A stretch of DNA of 64,000 nucleotides from Liolophura sinensis (lineage: Eukaryota > Mollusca > Polyplacophora > Chitonida > Chitonidae). The notes below the pieces were generated by a model. That model was not told where the DNA came from. It was given only the letters and a program-made list of their open reading frames with translations, and did no database searches. Position 1 is the stretch's first letter, and the number at the start of each line of letters is the position of its first letter. The DNA lies in the NCBI RefSeq assembly GCF_032854445.1, contig NC_088301.1, forward strand, positions 58,042,512 to 58,106,511. The letters run 5' to 3'. This document shows, one piece after another, positions 1 to 12,420 of this stretch. The position numbers and the translations under genes are program-made.

Positions 1-107
1 AACGCACTGCATCAGGCGATTCAGGACCAACATTTGACGATGAATTGGTGGATAAAGATGTCCCTTCAAGTGCTGCAGGGGCTGCCGGCACAGATTCTTC
101 ACCGACG
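1..107 (+). CDS. PAK: PAK exon (partial at window edge): acidic linker
   Basis: The open frame starts at base 3 and reads [20 protein letters not shown], then an Ala/Gly/Ser-rich run, ending in phase 0 at an ACG|GTGTGT donor. It is low-complexity linker between the regulatory and kinase domains. It is assigned to PAK from its phase and position rather than from similarity of its own. Confidence 0.7.
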
Positions 108-3100
108 GTGTGTCTTTGTTTTGATTTTGATTTTTTTTTTTGTAGGTTAGTGATGTGCATGTACAGTCATTAATCATACACAGGAAAATTCATGTTATCA
201 TTTAGCGTTAATGGACAATTCATGTAACATGCGCAGGGCTTTCTTGAGCTTGAAAATGTTGGTAAAAAAGCACACCAACTACATGTGCAAATATCGTATA
301 TGCTGGAAAAAAAAAATACAACTTTAATTGTAAGTAAGGCCATCAGATGAGAATAACAGGAAAAAAGATTACCTGATTCTGTGTGTGATTGGATATTTAA
401 TTTGTTGAAATCTAACTTTCATCAACTGAAAAGCCTTTGCTGTCTGTAGGAGGATTCCACTGATGCTGCTACAGGTAATGATGACCAGGTGTTTAAACGG
501 GAAAAACCCAAGGAGAAGAAAAAGCTTACTGATGAGGAAGTGATGGAAGAATTACGTGAGTAGCATTTAAAAGTCTAGGAATTGTTACACTTATACATTG
601 GGATTAGCAGTAGATATTCATAATCCAGTCATGAGTGAATGACATCTCCTCATGAAGTCTCTCATTATATTTACACAAGTGACACAAGATGTGCAGGTTC
701 AACCCCAGCCTTTGGAAGAGCATTCCCAAGGATTTGCAGATTCCTCAGTTCACACCCTATGTGTGCCCTGGTTGACTATTAGCTAGCAAGGGTCATGTAG
801 TTGTTTGTAGAGACTGACATTTGCTGAAGCCCACTGTGTATCGTTCGCCAGTAAGGTGTGAAAGTGTGTATGTCACAAGTGGAAATGCCATCAGAAACTA
901 CCATTGGGTGGTGGTTTATGAAGAACACTCCAGTTACCTCTTCTCATAACTCTGACCACCATCATGGACAGATTAAGTTCAAAACTCCTAAGTTCGATGT
1001 TATGAAAACAGTTAGATAAATGAACAATTTGTTTATATTTACATTTAACTATAAAAGTTTTTCGTTTTCCCAACTTTTGTTGATGTAAATATGCTCAGTA
1101 GTAATATAATGTGTTACGTACATATATCTGTATACATGGGTTCTGAACCCCTTAGACCGCTTTGGTGGCTTAATGTTTTGAGTGTCCGCCTAAAAAGGTT
1201 TGGAGTGGCGGCAGCACATTGGCAGCAATGAATCCGCTGAAAAATTGCTAAGTACAACTTTAAACTGTAAGTCCGCTTCAGGACCGGTAGATCCAGGATC
1301 AATCCTTGGTCGAGTCACACCTAAGACTTTAAAAGAGGAAGTTGTAACTTCCTCGCTTGGCGTTCAGCATGAAGGGGATAGTGCAACGACTGGTTGACCC
1401 GTATCAGTATAATGGCTCGGGCGGGGCGGCTTACTTGCCTTCGGTAAGTCGTCTCAGTGATGCAGCACTAAATAAAAGAGCGGTGGAAATCTGTCCTGCA
1501 ACAAGGAGGCACATTACACGTACATGCACCCTAATGATTCCTTCGTCGTCATATGACTGAAAAATTGTTGAGTACGACGTTAAACCCCAAGCACTCACTC
1601 ACTTAAACTGTAAGCATTCATTCCTTCTAAATTTCTCACACACAAGACACACCTGGACTGCATATTGCATGAGATTTGTGTTTGTATAACATGGCTATTC
1701 CTGGAATGTTGCGATTCTTGTTGGGTCTGCCATGATATTATATATCTATCTTACTTTGAGACTGAGACTGTGATTTAAATCAAGGCTGTGATAAAGTTAC
1801 AGTTTCCTGAAACATCAAATGTGATAATTATGGTAAATGACCTAAGAATTTGCCTTTTTCTGAGCATATGATTGATCTTGAAAAGATGTTATATTTAAAA
1901 TGATATTTTTGTGGTGTCTTTGCTGGGAAAATGTAAGTTTAAACTCCAAATGTAAATTTTATGATATTTATTTGCCTTGAAAACTATAATTCCTTATCAG
2001 AATTTTAGGTCTTTCACAGTGTATAAGTTGATCTTGTTGAAAAGAGGAGTATTTAAATAGGAAATGAATTGTTTCAATTGTCTTAACACACATTCACACA
2101 GGTAATTTTAGGTGTCAAACAATGAGTCCGTGAGGGATGCTTATTTATTATTGATTTTACTAAACTAAATACATTGTTTTAAAGTTCATAGCTACGTTAT
2201 TTTAACCAATCTGTAAGTGTTGAATTTTATACTTTCTTAAATACTTAAAAAGGAATTTCCATTTTGTCATGTTTTAGGCACGTATCTAAAATTTTAACTC
2301 ACTGTTTGTCAAGCATAAGGTATGTTTCCTCAGTGACAGTCATAACAATGCTGGTGAGGGTTACAACAATATGTTTATTGCTCTAAAAAGTGGAATAAAC
2401 TTATTGAAGGACATGGAGGCAAAAATGTCAAATTCACATATACATTACCAGAATTCCATTGTTTAGAAATATGCAACTTCCCTACAACTAGTCTCCAAAG
2501 CACATTATACATGTTACGTCGTCTGTAAAAGTTTGCCCCACCTGGTGGAGAAATATGCCAAATGCCATATAGGAAATTTTGTACTGAATCACGGGAAATC
2601 TACGATTTCACTAGTAAATCATTGACTATTTTTATGTTTCCAAGCGACTCTAAAACAATTACTATTAATGAGATTTTTGTTCTTTTACAAAACTACATGG
2701 TCATAATTTTTTTAAAATCTTTATGTCGGCATAACCACATTTTCAACACTTTTCCCACCATACATCAGCCGTGTCTCAAGTGTTTGCTGTGCAGTAGAAA
2801 AAACAAAATACATGGCTGCGCAGATACATCACAATGTGTTAGGGATCGAAGGAAAGTGTAAAGTGCCGTAGAGACTAGCTATAGGGACATTGCATACTTC
2901 TAGGTAATGGACTTTTGACATTAGGGATAATTATGATACTCATAATAACTTTGTGTATTGATTTGCTTACATGTTTTTTAATTCATCATTTTACTTGTTT
3001 ACTAGGACTGTTGGTCACCAACGAAGATCCAAATATAAAGTATAAGATCCAAAAGCAGCTCGGAGCTGGGTAAGTCCATTTATTTATTCTTTTTGCATTT

Positions 3101-6100
3101 ATACCATGGCACAAGTACCTAAATTTACACTGTCTTTCAGTGGTCCTTTGCATCTCTGTCTGCATCTTTCAACATTAGCTGGCTGTAGACATCAGGGTCC
3201 AGTTTCATAAAAAAAATTTTATTGTGCATTTGTCTTACAATGTTTTGTTTGTCACTGTTAGTGTACCATGGTCCTATATGTGCGATTATCGTACATGTAC
3301 AACATCTTTGTGAAACTGGGCCCCTGGACTGAACTGAACTGAATTGAACATAGGAGGGCCTTCTGGTTTGGAGCAGATTCCTTTCAACCGATGATGTGAA
3401 GACTTTTCCTCAATAAATCTGGCTTCTCGGTTAAAGGAAACATTATACAGTGCAACCTGGCATTCTGAGGCAATGCTTGTTCTGAATGAGTTCTGTTGCC
3501 AGCTGACTTTGACAAATTGTTAATGCAGCCTCTTGCCACAGCATATCCATTCTGACACGAGTAACTGTTCTCAGTTTTACATACTTGTATGACTGATCAA
3601 TTCGACCAAAATGCTTCAAACTAACTCTTAAAATAACCTCAAAGCCTGACTTATCACCTTTTGCATAAGAAGAAGAAAACAATTAATAATAGTAATAAAA
3701 AAGTACTTGAGGGCCATACAGTTATTTGTTGAACATAATATTAAAATAATGATACAATAAATGTGGAATGAACAAAACCTGTCTTTTTCCATTACAGAAT
3801 CCAGAGACCTCTTGCTTTGTCATGCTGTTGTAAAAACACAGAAAATTACCTCCCTTGAACTGGGCACCTAAAGCCAGAAGCAAATGTTTGCTCCTTAATC
3901 TGTGTTTTTTTTCATGGACTATGTCATAAGTACATCATCACTCTTATAATGATGGCTTGATTGTTTAATATTTGAAAGCACTGGCATTGGGGTATTGTTT
4001 CTTTTCTTTTTCATTTTTTTTTTTTGTTAGCTGTATTTAGTAGAGTTTTTATTTTTGTGTAATACTACTTTCCTTTTGTGTCCAGTGCTTCAGGAAAGGT
4101 TTGCATGGCTACAGACAACATCACTGCAGATGTCGTTGCCATTAAAATGATGGACTTGGACAACCAACCAAAAAAAGAGTTGATAATTACAGAAATCCAA
4201 GTGATGAAGGAGCTGAACCACAAAAATTTGGTGAACTACCGGGATAGCTACTTGGTTGGGAAGGAGCTGTGGGTGGTTATGGAGTTTCTGGATGGGGGCG
4301 CGTTAACAGATGTTGTCACAGAGACCATCATGAATGAAGGTCAGATTGCAGCAGTTTGTCTCGAGTGCCTAGAAGCCTTGAAGTTCCTGCACCAGCAAGA
4401 CATCATCCATCGAGACATTAAAAGTGACAACGTTCTCTTGGGAATGACTGGTCAAGTCAAAGTGACAGACTTTGGATTTTGTGCTCAGTTGTCAGACAGC
4501 CAGAATAAACGTGTAACAATGGTCGGCACACCTTATTGGATGGCTCCAGAAGTGGTAACCAGGTGAGTGACACCTTCAGAGCTCCTTTATTGCAGCCTTC
4601 CTTATACCTATAACAAACTAACACACTTAAGTATTGAAATATTTCACAATAAACATAATCTGTCCTGCTTTTTGAAATGGCTTATTTTGAGGATTTTTTG
4701 AGCTGCTGTTAAACATACATGTACCATAAGGTAATACTTTGCATATGGTTGTGATTTCACTTATTGTATGTGTATTTTAACGGATGGAGTAATAAGAAGT
4801 ATGATATGGTGAAGATAGCACATGTACCAAACAGACGCCTGTGCATGCTTTAGCAGAGCTGCTTGGCATAACAGTAGCATGTTTTATCAGAACACCAAGT
4901 TTCGTGTTTTCTTTTACAGGACTGTTAAGTAGAGTGGCATGTACATTGTACTAGTAGATGTACTACATACATGATACAGACTTACACATCTTACATGCCT
5001 GTAGTTTATTACAAATGGACATGTTAGCATACAGAAAAAGAGACTGGCCCTTCCAATGATACCTATAGATTTTATATTTCAACCTTAAATTTTTTTTTTT
5101 TTTTTGATGGGAGGTGGGGTGTGGCAGGATGAAGTATGAGAACAAGTCACGACTGGGCATGTGCATGAAGTCTAGTTTCTTGTTGCCTCTTCAAAATACG
5201 ATTAAAACTAACAGTTTTTCACATTTGTATTTTTTTTTAAATTTTTCTTTTCTTTATAAACCATCCTTATTTAATTTTTTCTTAACTGATAAGTTCTGAA
5301 ATACGGTATTTAGAAAGATCTTCTTTGTATATACACTGTACAGGCACGTGTGATATGATTCTATATACCAGTGGTACAAGTACATGTATAACTGAAATGT
5401 AATACTTTCTAAACATCTGTCTGTTGGATGGTTGGTTAATTAAACAAAGTCTTAATGGTGTAAGCCTCCATGCCTGTCACTTGCTCAATAGATATTTAAA
5501 TGAGGTACATGTAGTATATCTACATACATGTGTTTTCCAGCGATGTAGAGGAAAATGATGGAATCTCTGTATTAAAAAGGTAAATGATTCTTTGTGTTTG
5601 TTGGTATGTTTGTTGTTTGGCGGAGGGTTTACACATTACAGGATTTGTAGGATGGCTGACTACATAGATCAGTGTCATGGTACATCAGTAGTTCTTATAC
5701 ATGTACATTGTTTATCTATATTTGGTCTTACAAGAAATGTCTGCCATCCATTTTACTAAGCATTCTGAATATGAGAGTCTGGCATGGATCAATGTTTTGT
5801 ACATATCTGTATATATATTTGTCCTATATGGTTGTACCTGAGTGTAAATTCCAAACCTCAGAATCTTGGAGGTGCATGTTCCATGTACAGTGTACATGCA
5901 GGCAATAAGTCCTCGGTAGTCTTAAAATAGCAGGGGCGTCTGTGTCGGAGGGGGTTAGCATGCCAGCGTGGCGCAGTGACACAGGATGCTCTCCAGTGCA
6001 TGGTACCTTCCTCTCCGTCCGTGCATGGGAAGGTCTGCAGCAACCTGCGGATGCTCGAGGGTTTCTGCCAGGCTCTGCGTGGTTTCCTCCCACCATAATG

Positions 6101-9100
6101 CTGGCCGCTGTTGTATGTGAAATATTCTTGAGTAAGACATAAAACATCAATCGAATAAACAAATCAACATCATATTGATCAAAGTACATGTACATGTATG
6201 AGTATAAACTTACAAAATTTCATTTAACAATGATACCAAGGACAGCAGTATTTAACAAAATATTTTTAATTATTATTTTTCAGTCAAGAGAGAATTGATT
6301 GTCTATATTAAATAAGAATTGGACATTATTCAGTTGGTGTCCACCTGCCCACACATTTTTAGTTGTGCATGCATATTATCAAAAGTTACTGTGTACATGG
6401 GTCTTTCTTTTTGTATAACAAACTTAAATGTGTTTACAATACAGACTGACTGGTCAGTTCTAATTCTGATGAAATTTGCGTTCAGTTATTAAAATGTTAT
6501 TTGTTTGGTGTATCATTTGAGGTGCACAATTGAATGTTTTGTATATTAAAGTAGAAGTACATAAATGGAGAGAAGTTTGGCACTGCAGTATATGTGAGGT
6601 AGACCACATGTCTGTACTCCCTGTGGACGATGTATTAAAAATGCACAAGGTGACACTGATGATTTATGGGAAATAATTTGTTGTCTGCATGTCACAGTCA
6701 GTAAGCACTGTCAGTGTGGCCAGAATGCATTGTGATGCTGCCTGTAAATAGAAAGGTAAGATCTGCTCTTACTCTGACTGTATGCACCAAACAGTGTGGA
6801 GTGGGAGTACCTACATGCAGATGGGGAATCGTATGAGATCATATTCATTTTTATTTTTACATGTACATTTTGTATTTTGGGGCAAATTTGTTGAAAACAA
6901 GGAGTATTCAAGAGTGGCATTATGTGAATAGCGCATGTAATCCCTTTGCAGGAGTTCTGTCCCCTTGCACCTCTCAGCAGAAAGTCTAGATATGCATTTG
7001 TGTGTGATACTAGTGTTCTAACATTATTTTACCAGAAGTGAAGTATGTACATGTACTATGTTTTAAATTTTACAGTGTGCATATTAGTAATAAAACCATA
7101 TTAATGTATGCATGTACCTATATGTTTCAGTTATACAATCATGTATATTAGCAGACTGTTTGATCATCTTTTCTTAACCAGTAGATCTATTTTTTATGCT
7201 GTGACATGAGTCTGCTTAATTTATTAACTATCTCACATGACACTGCTGGACTGACCCCTCACATCAAGTGCAGATCTCAAAGTGGGCCGTGTGGACCTTT
7301 ATTAGGACTTCTGCTAAAATGGTCACATTGGGGTATTTTTGTTCGTAGTCACTAGGGCTATTTTTGTTCGTAGTCATTAGGGGTTTTTTGTTCGTAGTCA
7401 CAAGGGGTTTTTTGTTCGTAGTCACTAGGGTTTTTTGTTCATAGTCACTAGGGTTTTTTTGTTCGTAGTCACTGTATTTCACCTTGTTAATTTTAGTTTT
7501 CAGCCAAGCCTCATACTTTGCCTGATTCTGATTGATTCATCCACCTTACAAAAATACAACACTGCTAAAACACTCCCACAGGTTATGATGGTCTGTGGTA
7601 ACTGTAATAGTTAAACTGTGTGAATAACAAACAGTTACACATGCTACATTACCTGTTTAAAGCCTTGCTATCATGTACATATAGTCTAATATCAAGGTTG
7701 ACGTGATTCTCAAAATTTATACTTGACCTTTCAAATGTGGGATATGTCTGGAAAAAAAAAACTATGATGTGTCACAAAGATCCAATTATGAACTGCTATC
7801 ATGAACCTGGAAATTTGAGGTCAAAAGTTATATGTGGACATCTTTAACATCTACATACATGGGCCTACATACATGTAAATGTATTTAACAATGATGCCAT
7901 GGTTTCAAATGTGAGTGTTTCCAAGTATGAATCTGCCAACATGGGATACATGTACCTCAAAGTTAGACCTTGGCTAAAAGCCAGTGTGCAGTAATTACAT
8001 ACATATACACATATCCCTCTGGTAGGAAGAAAAACGTTAAATGTCTAGGCGCATTTGTAGCTACTCCACCTAATATTTATCCTTCTCAATACCTGTACAA
8101 CTACTGGGGGATACAAACGTGTAGTTAGCCAAGCTTAAAGCTGACGTATACCAGTATGCAGTTAGCCAAGCTTAATGCTGAATGTGTCTTGTCCAAAAAT
8201 TAGCAGAATACAAATGTCCACAAAATAAAAGACCTGTTAATACTTTGATTGTTGACACTTTACGCTAAATTTTGATTCTTCAAGGACAGTTCAGTTTATA
8301 ATGTATACTTTGTTGGACTAGTAATATATTTATTGCATGAATTTAAATGGCCACACATATGTTGACATATTTGTATACAGCAGATTATTGATGTGTGTGA
8401 ATGATATTATACCGTGAACTGATCCAAAATCTTGTAAAAAAAAAAAAAAGTATGGCAACATCATTGCGTGAAATCTTTAACACAGTTACTTGCGTCTTGT
8501 GGGGAGAATAAAGTTTTATGCACTGGTCAGGCTGTACTTGCATGTATTTTAGTCTCTGATGATGTGGGTTGTACTTGCTGTGGATTGTGCATTTGTATAT
8601 TACAGCATGTCTTACGGCTGTTTTCTCCATTTAGAACAGGTGCATTGGTGTGTCCTATTAATGTGTGTATTGGGTACTTGGATCACATACATGTATAATA
8701 CACATTCTTGTATATGGTACCATATTTCATTGGAATATTTGTGGCTGTATACTTTTAGGTTGTGTGAGGGTGGAGGAGCTATTATTGATGGAATTGTTGA
8801 ATGTCTCTCTGCAGACAGTTGCTGTATCCTCATGTGTTCGGAATCAGTCCAATAAACCACAAACAGCTGTTCAGTGGCTTATTGTGCTACATGTGCTTGT
8901 CATTCATTTACTTAAATATTGTGTCTGTGGAGAAATTGACAGTGAGAAAGCAAATCTATTAAACAGAATTTACACCATTTCTGTTGAAGTACATGCTAGT
9001 GTACATATACATGTACATGTTGTTCATCGTTACAATCTGTCAGGTGTTCTGTATTGATTACAACGTGGTAGGCATAAAAGATCATTTTATTATGTTTGTT

Positions 9101-9591
9101 CTTTTTGGCTGGTGTGTCAGAAAATAAGAGACCTTGTTTTCACGTTAGATTCAAGTTAACTTATATCTTTTGCACATGTGTCTTCTGTTGAAAACAATTG
9201 ATGATATGGCCAATATTCCTCTACAGGAACATATGATGAGCTAAGAGGATTTATTTAATTGTGTTGTTCCAGGAAACAGTATGGAAAGAAGGTGGACATA
9301 TGGAGCCTTGGCATCATGATACTGGAGATGTTGGATGGAGAGCCTCCCTATCTGAACGAAACTCCGGTCAAGGCTATTTACCTGATTGCTTCTCGTGGCA
9401 AGCCTCAGATCAAAAACCGCGAGAAGCTTTCTTCAGATTTGCAGGATTTTATTGACAGGTGTTTGGAAGTTGATGTGGATAAGCGTGCAGATGCTGATGA
9501 ACTTCTCGCACATGCTTTTCTGAAAAAGAGAAAGGCATTATCTACACTGAAACCCTTGATTGTGGCAGCAAAAGAGGCTACAGGCCACTAG
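1..9591 (+). CDS. PAK: Group I p21-activated kinase, 3' part of gene (five exons, N-terminus outside window)
   Basis: Serine/threonine kinase acting downstream of Rac/Cdc42 on the cytoskeleton and MAPK signalling (family knowledge). The exons join in phase as 1-107, 450-555, 3006-3069, 4086-4562 and 9273-9591, giving 356 residues in the window. Residues 1-71 are an acidic, then lysine-rich linker ([18 protein letters not shown]), typical of the segment before a PAK catalytic domain. The kinase domain starts near [10 protein letters not shown]. Visible motifs are the glycine loop LGAGASGKV, the ATP lysine in VAIKMM (about K112), HRDIKSDN (D202), DFG (D220-G222), activation-loop [12 protein letters not shown] (T236 is the expected activating threonine) and the PAK-type ending [10 protein letters not shown]. 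All catalytic residues are present. The CRIB/autoinhibitory region must lie upstream. STE20-like kinases such as MST lack this PAK-specific linker and tail. Which group I paralogue it matches cannot be decided here. Confidence 0.95.
450..555 (+). CDS. PAK: PAK exon: lysine-rich linker before the kinase domain
   Basis: Acceptor CTGTAG, donor TTAC|GTGAGT. It encodes [18 protein letters not shown] followed by the [17 protein letters not shown] stretch, which matches the basic segment followed by a DEE(I/V) helix that precedes the catalytic domain in group I PAKs. It ends with one base of a split Arg codon completed by the next exon. Confidence 0.88.
556..3005 (+). other. PAK intron with a SINE insertion
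   Basis: AT-rich intron bounded by GTGAGT and TTACTAG. The only structured content seen is the SINE copy at about 1150-1606; the rest has no recognisable gene or repeat. Confidence 0.7.
1150..1606 (+). mobile_element. tRNA-derived molluscan SINE, with a nested or rearranged internal segment
   Basis: There is a tRNA-like A-box region (GGTGGCTTAATG, about 1164-1175) and a B-box-like segment GGATCAATCC (about 1297-1306). The body contains GACTGGTTGACCCGTATCAG and a block near 1440-1480. It ends TTGTTGAGTACGACGTTAAA plus a CACTCACTCACT tail. I recall this body and tail from molluscan genomes. The A and B boxes are pushed apart by about 80 bp flanked by GTCCGCCT (1184-1191) and GTCCGCTT (1271-1278), as if a second short fragment inserted. 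Lies inside a PAK intron in sense orientation. Confidence 0.65.
3006..3069 (+). CDS. PAK: PAK exon: start of the kinase domain, first half of the glycine loop
   Basis: Acceptor TTACTAG, donor GG|GTAAGT, 64 nt. It encodes [20 protein letters not shown] and then AG. The split Gly codon joins to GASGKV in the next exon, rebuilding the nucleotide-binding glycine loop across the 1-kb intron. Confidence 0.9.
3195..3323. mobile_element. Short MITE-like element with terminal inverted repeats
   Basis: The left end reads GGGTCCAGTTTCATA and the right end, reverse complemented, GGGCCCAGTTTCACA, matching at 13 of 15 positions across a 129-bp span. There is no coding capacity. The interior includes GTACATGTAC. 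Non-autonomous DNA transposons of this size are common in invertebrate introns. No target-site duplication is clear, so a plain inverted repeat is the alternative. Confidence 0.5.
4086..4562 (+). CDS. PAK: PAK exon: main kinase exon, VAIK to activation segment
   Basis: Acceptor TGTGTCCAG, donor ACCAG|GTGAGT, 477 nt. It holds the ATP-binding lysine (VAIKMM), the PAK-characteristic KKELIITEI helix, [11 protein letters not shown], the hinge VVMEFLDGG, catalytic [17 protein letters not shown] and [14 protein letters not shown]. The residue before the activating Thr is Val (RVTM) where the vertebrate proteins have Ser. The ATG at 4078 precedes the splice acceptor and is not a real start. Confidence 0.97.
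5925..6172 (+). mobile_element. tRNA-derived SINE copy (ATTCTTGAGTA-tail family)
   Basis: The 5' part has GTGGCGCAGTGACACAGGAT and the body has CAGCAACCTGCGGATG and TTTCCTCCCACCATAATGCT. The 3' end is GAAATATTCTTGAGTAAGAC, then AAACATCAATCGAATAAA. The same order of blocks recurs at 61268-61434, and the tail alone at 28841-28894, which shows a dispersed family. Confidence 0.65.
7330..7474. repeat. Tandem repeat, 24-25 bp unit, about six copies
   Basis: The unit is approximately GGGTTTTTTGTTCGTAGTCA plus CTA, with single-base variation and T-tract length change. The minus-strand reading frame through it (TTNKKPLV-like repeats) is a by-product of the repeat. Sits in the large PAK intron. Confidence 0.85.
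9273..9591 (+). CDS. PAK: PAK last coding exon: kinase C-lobe and stop
   Basis: Acceptor TTGTTCCAG; stop TAG at 9589-9591. It encodes [20 protein letters not shown], then [37 protein letters not shown] and the terminal tail [14 protein letters not shown]. The WSLG motif, the GEPPY loop and the PAK-specific C-terminus are intact. The upstream ATG at 9259 is intronic. Confidence 0.97.
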
Positions 9592-12420
9592 GAGACAGAC
9601 TTATATAATGAAAGGTCCCCAATAACTCAACACAGCTTACAATAAACAGTGTGCAGGAATGTAATGGTGCAGCTCCAAGTTATTGTCCAGTTTGGTAAGA
9701 GCACCACTGCAGTGCTTATTGGCTCTTTGGTTAATGCAGAAAGGAATCTCGTCTTGGAAAGGCATTTTTGTGAATTCCGTTTATTCCAATCAGAGAAGGA
9801 CTTTCATTAGAAAAAAATTGTGAATAGTATTGATAAGCATACACATTTCTTCCCTGAAAAAATTGTGAATAGTATGGATAAGCATGCACATTTCTTTTCC
9901 CTAATATTGTCTAGGAAGTATTTTTGTTGAATGAATTGTATGTTATGCATTATGACTTGGATGTCTGTTGATGCATTGACCTTTTAGCAGGTACTGAACG
10001 GATTGCCGTTAACATGTATTTTACATTACTTTTTTTTTCTGATCACTGTGAGAAGGTCTGCTTTGGCTAATGCACTCTGGCCATGCGCTCACAGGCCAGA
10101 GAGTCTTGTGAAATATTGATGTGTATGTGTAAGCATATTCGAAAGTATTACATGTAGTTTATGTCAAAGATAAATCATGTTGTTGTTGGGCAAAACTTCT
10201 CCAGCAGTCACAGTTTGTCTTGTGCCTTAAATTAGAATAGACCAAAGCACGAACAGTGTAGTTTTGCAGTACCTTTTTATCACAAAAACAACCCTATGGT
10301 TATGTTTACAAAACTATGAGTCTCAGGCATTTTGACTGGCTGTACCATAAATATTAGTTGTGTGAGGATTTGCTTGAGGATTTTAATTGATATGGTGTGA
10401 ATCTTTATTACCCAGATGGCTGTAGATGCTACTCAAGAGTGTAACAAAATTACAGGTGTAAAATACATTCTGTCTATAAGGCAAACAAAATTGTAAGAAG
10501 CCATTCTTTAAAATGGAGAAAGTGGGTAAATAATTAAGGTACATGTAGTTTTCGTTGAGCATTGTCCCAACATGCCTGTAAGTGTCTGCTTCACTTAACC
10601 AAGGACGATGTTCCATACAGCCATGGAAAGTATAGGTCCTTGTGGTATAGTGTCATCGTTTTTTGTAGTTAATAGCAAGTAATGTACATGTGCATATGTC
10701 CATGTCTGGACTAATACCTGCTGTCATAATGTTACTGCTGGTGATGTGTTTCCAACTTTATCAGCCTTCAGCCTTTATCTTTGGGTTTATTGGGCCAGAA
10801 AACTGCACAGGCAGTGTGACATGCATAATGTACCCTTATATAGTTATAAATCTTTGTGATACTCTTTTGATATGTCTTTTTTTGCCTTTCATACATGGTG
10901 TGTTTCTGTCTGAAAATTTATCTCTGTTGAAGTACATGCAATATAGACACCATCAAATACACTTGGACCAGGTCTGTGCTTTTGTAACCCCTATAATTTG
11001 CTGTTCCAGTGGTCTCAGTGTGGTAGAGCATCAAACTAGAACAGCAAAATAACCAAACACACAAGACATTATTTGGTTCTAATCTATTTAAACCAGGTCA
11101 ACTTTCTCTGTGTTGCAAAATCACAGTTTGTGCCATTTCCTCACGTATATCAGCATTTGGTGCCCATACTAACCTAAAAGGAGTTTCTATTTTTATTAAA
11201 GATGGTTAATATTCTTTGCAAAAAATGTCAGAAAAAATTAACCTTACCCTTTTTATAATCCACTTTCAACCAGACATGGTTATTTACCTATTCTGTGAAA
11301 TGTAAAACACTACGAAAAGAATGTTCTGCATGTAGTTAAAGTTTTGTTTTATACTTTTCACTTTTCAGCATCCTAACCTTGTGATAGATGCATGTACTGT
11401 TTACCTATTATGGTGTTTTATAAATTTTTAAAATCAGGGAACTAGAACAAATCTAGTTTTCTTAGTTATCTGCAGATGGTTATTGTATTTAGTTAGATGT
11501 TGAAGAAAAGGTGAAAAATGTTTTATATTTTATATTGAACATGTTAAAGAATTTGACTAAATTGTTAGCTATTTTACATATTATATTTTAACACTATAGC
11601 AAATAATGCATTCCAGAGTTTTGCAACTATTCAAAAAAAGGGAATTTTTTATGTAGTTGATGTTCGTTGAGTTTAAGCTAAAATATTTTTAAAATCCTTC
11701 TTTTTTTGTATTCAATCTTCCAATTGTCTTAAGAAGCAAACATGTGAAGCCACTGATGCCTTATTTGTTGAGCGAAGTAACATTTTTATCATGTAGATAC
11801 ATTCCTGTTTTATCAAATGGTGATATTTTGATTATTTGTAGTCAGTCTGAGCAAGAAAATATCCTACAGGTATGCCATCAGGCATGAACAAGCATGGGTG
11901 AATTAAAAGCACCAGGCAATAACATTACTTGCATATGCAATTCAAGGCAATGGTGGTCTTTATAATGTCTATTTATATTAGACATTAGCTATTTCCACAG
12001 GTCACCTTTCATAACAGCTTTTGTAAGCCATTTAATGGTCTCTTTCAGAAGTCTGAGTAGGCTACTTAATATGTTAGAGGATCACAAGAAATACTTATTT
12101 ATCTAATGTTCCTAGACCTTATTTTAACACATTTTCAACACCAATTTAGGTAAATATTATAATAAAGTCAGTTTTTGTACAGAACTGGATTTCTCTTAGA
12201 TTATTATATGTTGTGTCTGTTTCTGTAGCACCCAGAAATGTATGACCAGTCGGAAGAAGCTTACAGGGGGACGCGAAGAACTCCCAACTGCCCCAGTACA
12301 TTAAACGAGAATACAGGGGCCATAAAGTAAATCGGAAACTCTGTGACCTTAGATTGCTGCACGAGGTATCGGTCATGGTCACAGAATCCTTATTTTAGAT
12401 CCTTGCTTGATCGAAATAAA
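9592..12420 (+). other. PAK 3' UTR and downstream AT-rich sequence; poly(A) signal candidates
   Basis: No coding exon was recognised. AATAAA occurs at 9641-9646, only 50 nt after the stop, and again at 12415-12420. The sequence between stays T-rich and free of recognisable repeats except a ~46-bp tandem duplication at about 9805-9900. Either signal could end the transcript; a long 3' UTR is possible but not shown. Confidence 0.4.
9805..9900. repeat. Tandem duplication of about 46 bp
   Basis: Two adjacent copies of AAAAAATTGTGAATAGTAT followed by GGATAAGCATGCACATTTCTT-like sequence with a few substitutions. In the region just downstream of the PAK stop. Confidence 0.75.

Larger units (their letters stand above)
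4563..9272 (+). other. Large PAK intron splitting the activation segment from the C-lobe
   Basis: A 4.7-kb AT-rich intron rich in ACATGTAC-type palindromes. It contains a SINE (about 5925-6172), a 24-25-bp tandem repeat (about 7330-7474), a ~35-bp duplication around AGTTAGCCAAGCTTAA (about 8123-8175), and no convincing exon. Open frames at 8468-9057 have no recognisable domain and overlap one another. Confidence 0.75.

Noticed and set aside
5824-6195. Several 60-120-codon frames on both strands
   Set aside because: All lie over the SINE copy at 5925-6172.
8468-9057. Hydrophobic open frames in the last PAK intron
   Set aside because: Overlapping frames on both strands without splice support; composition typical of T-rich intron sequence.
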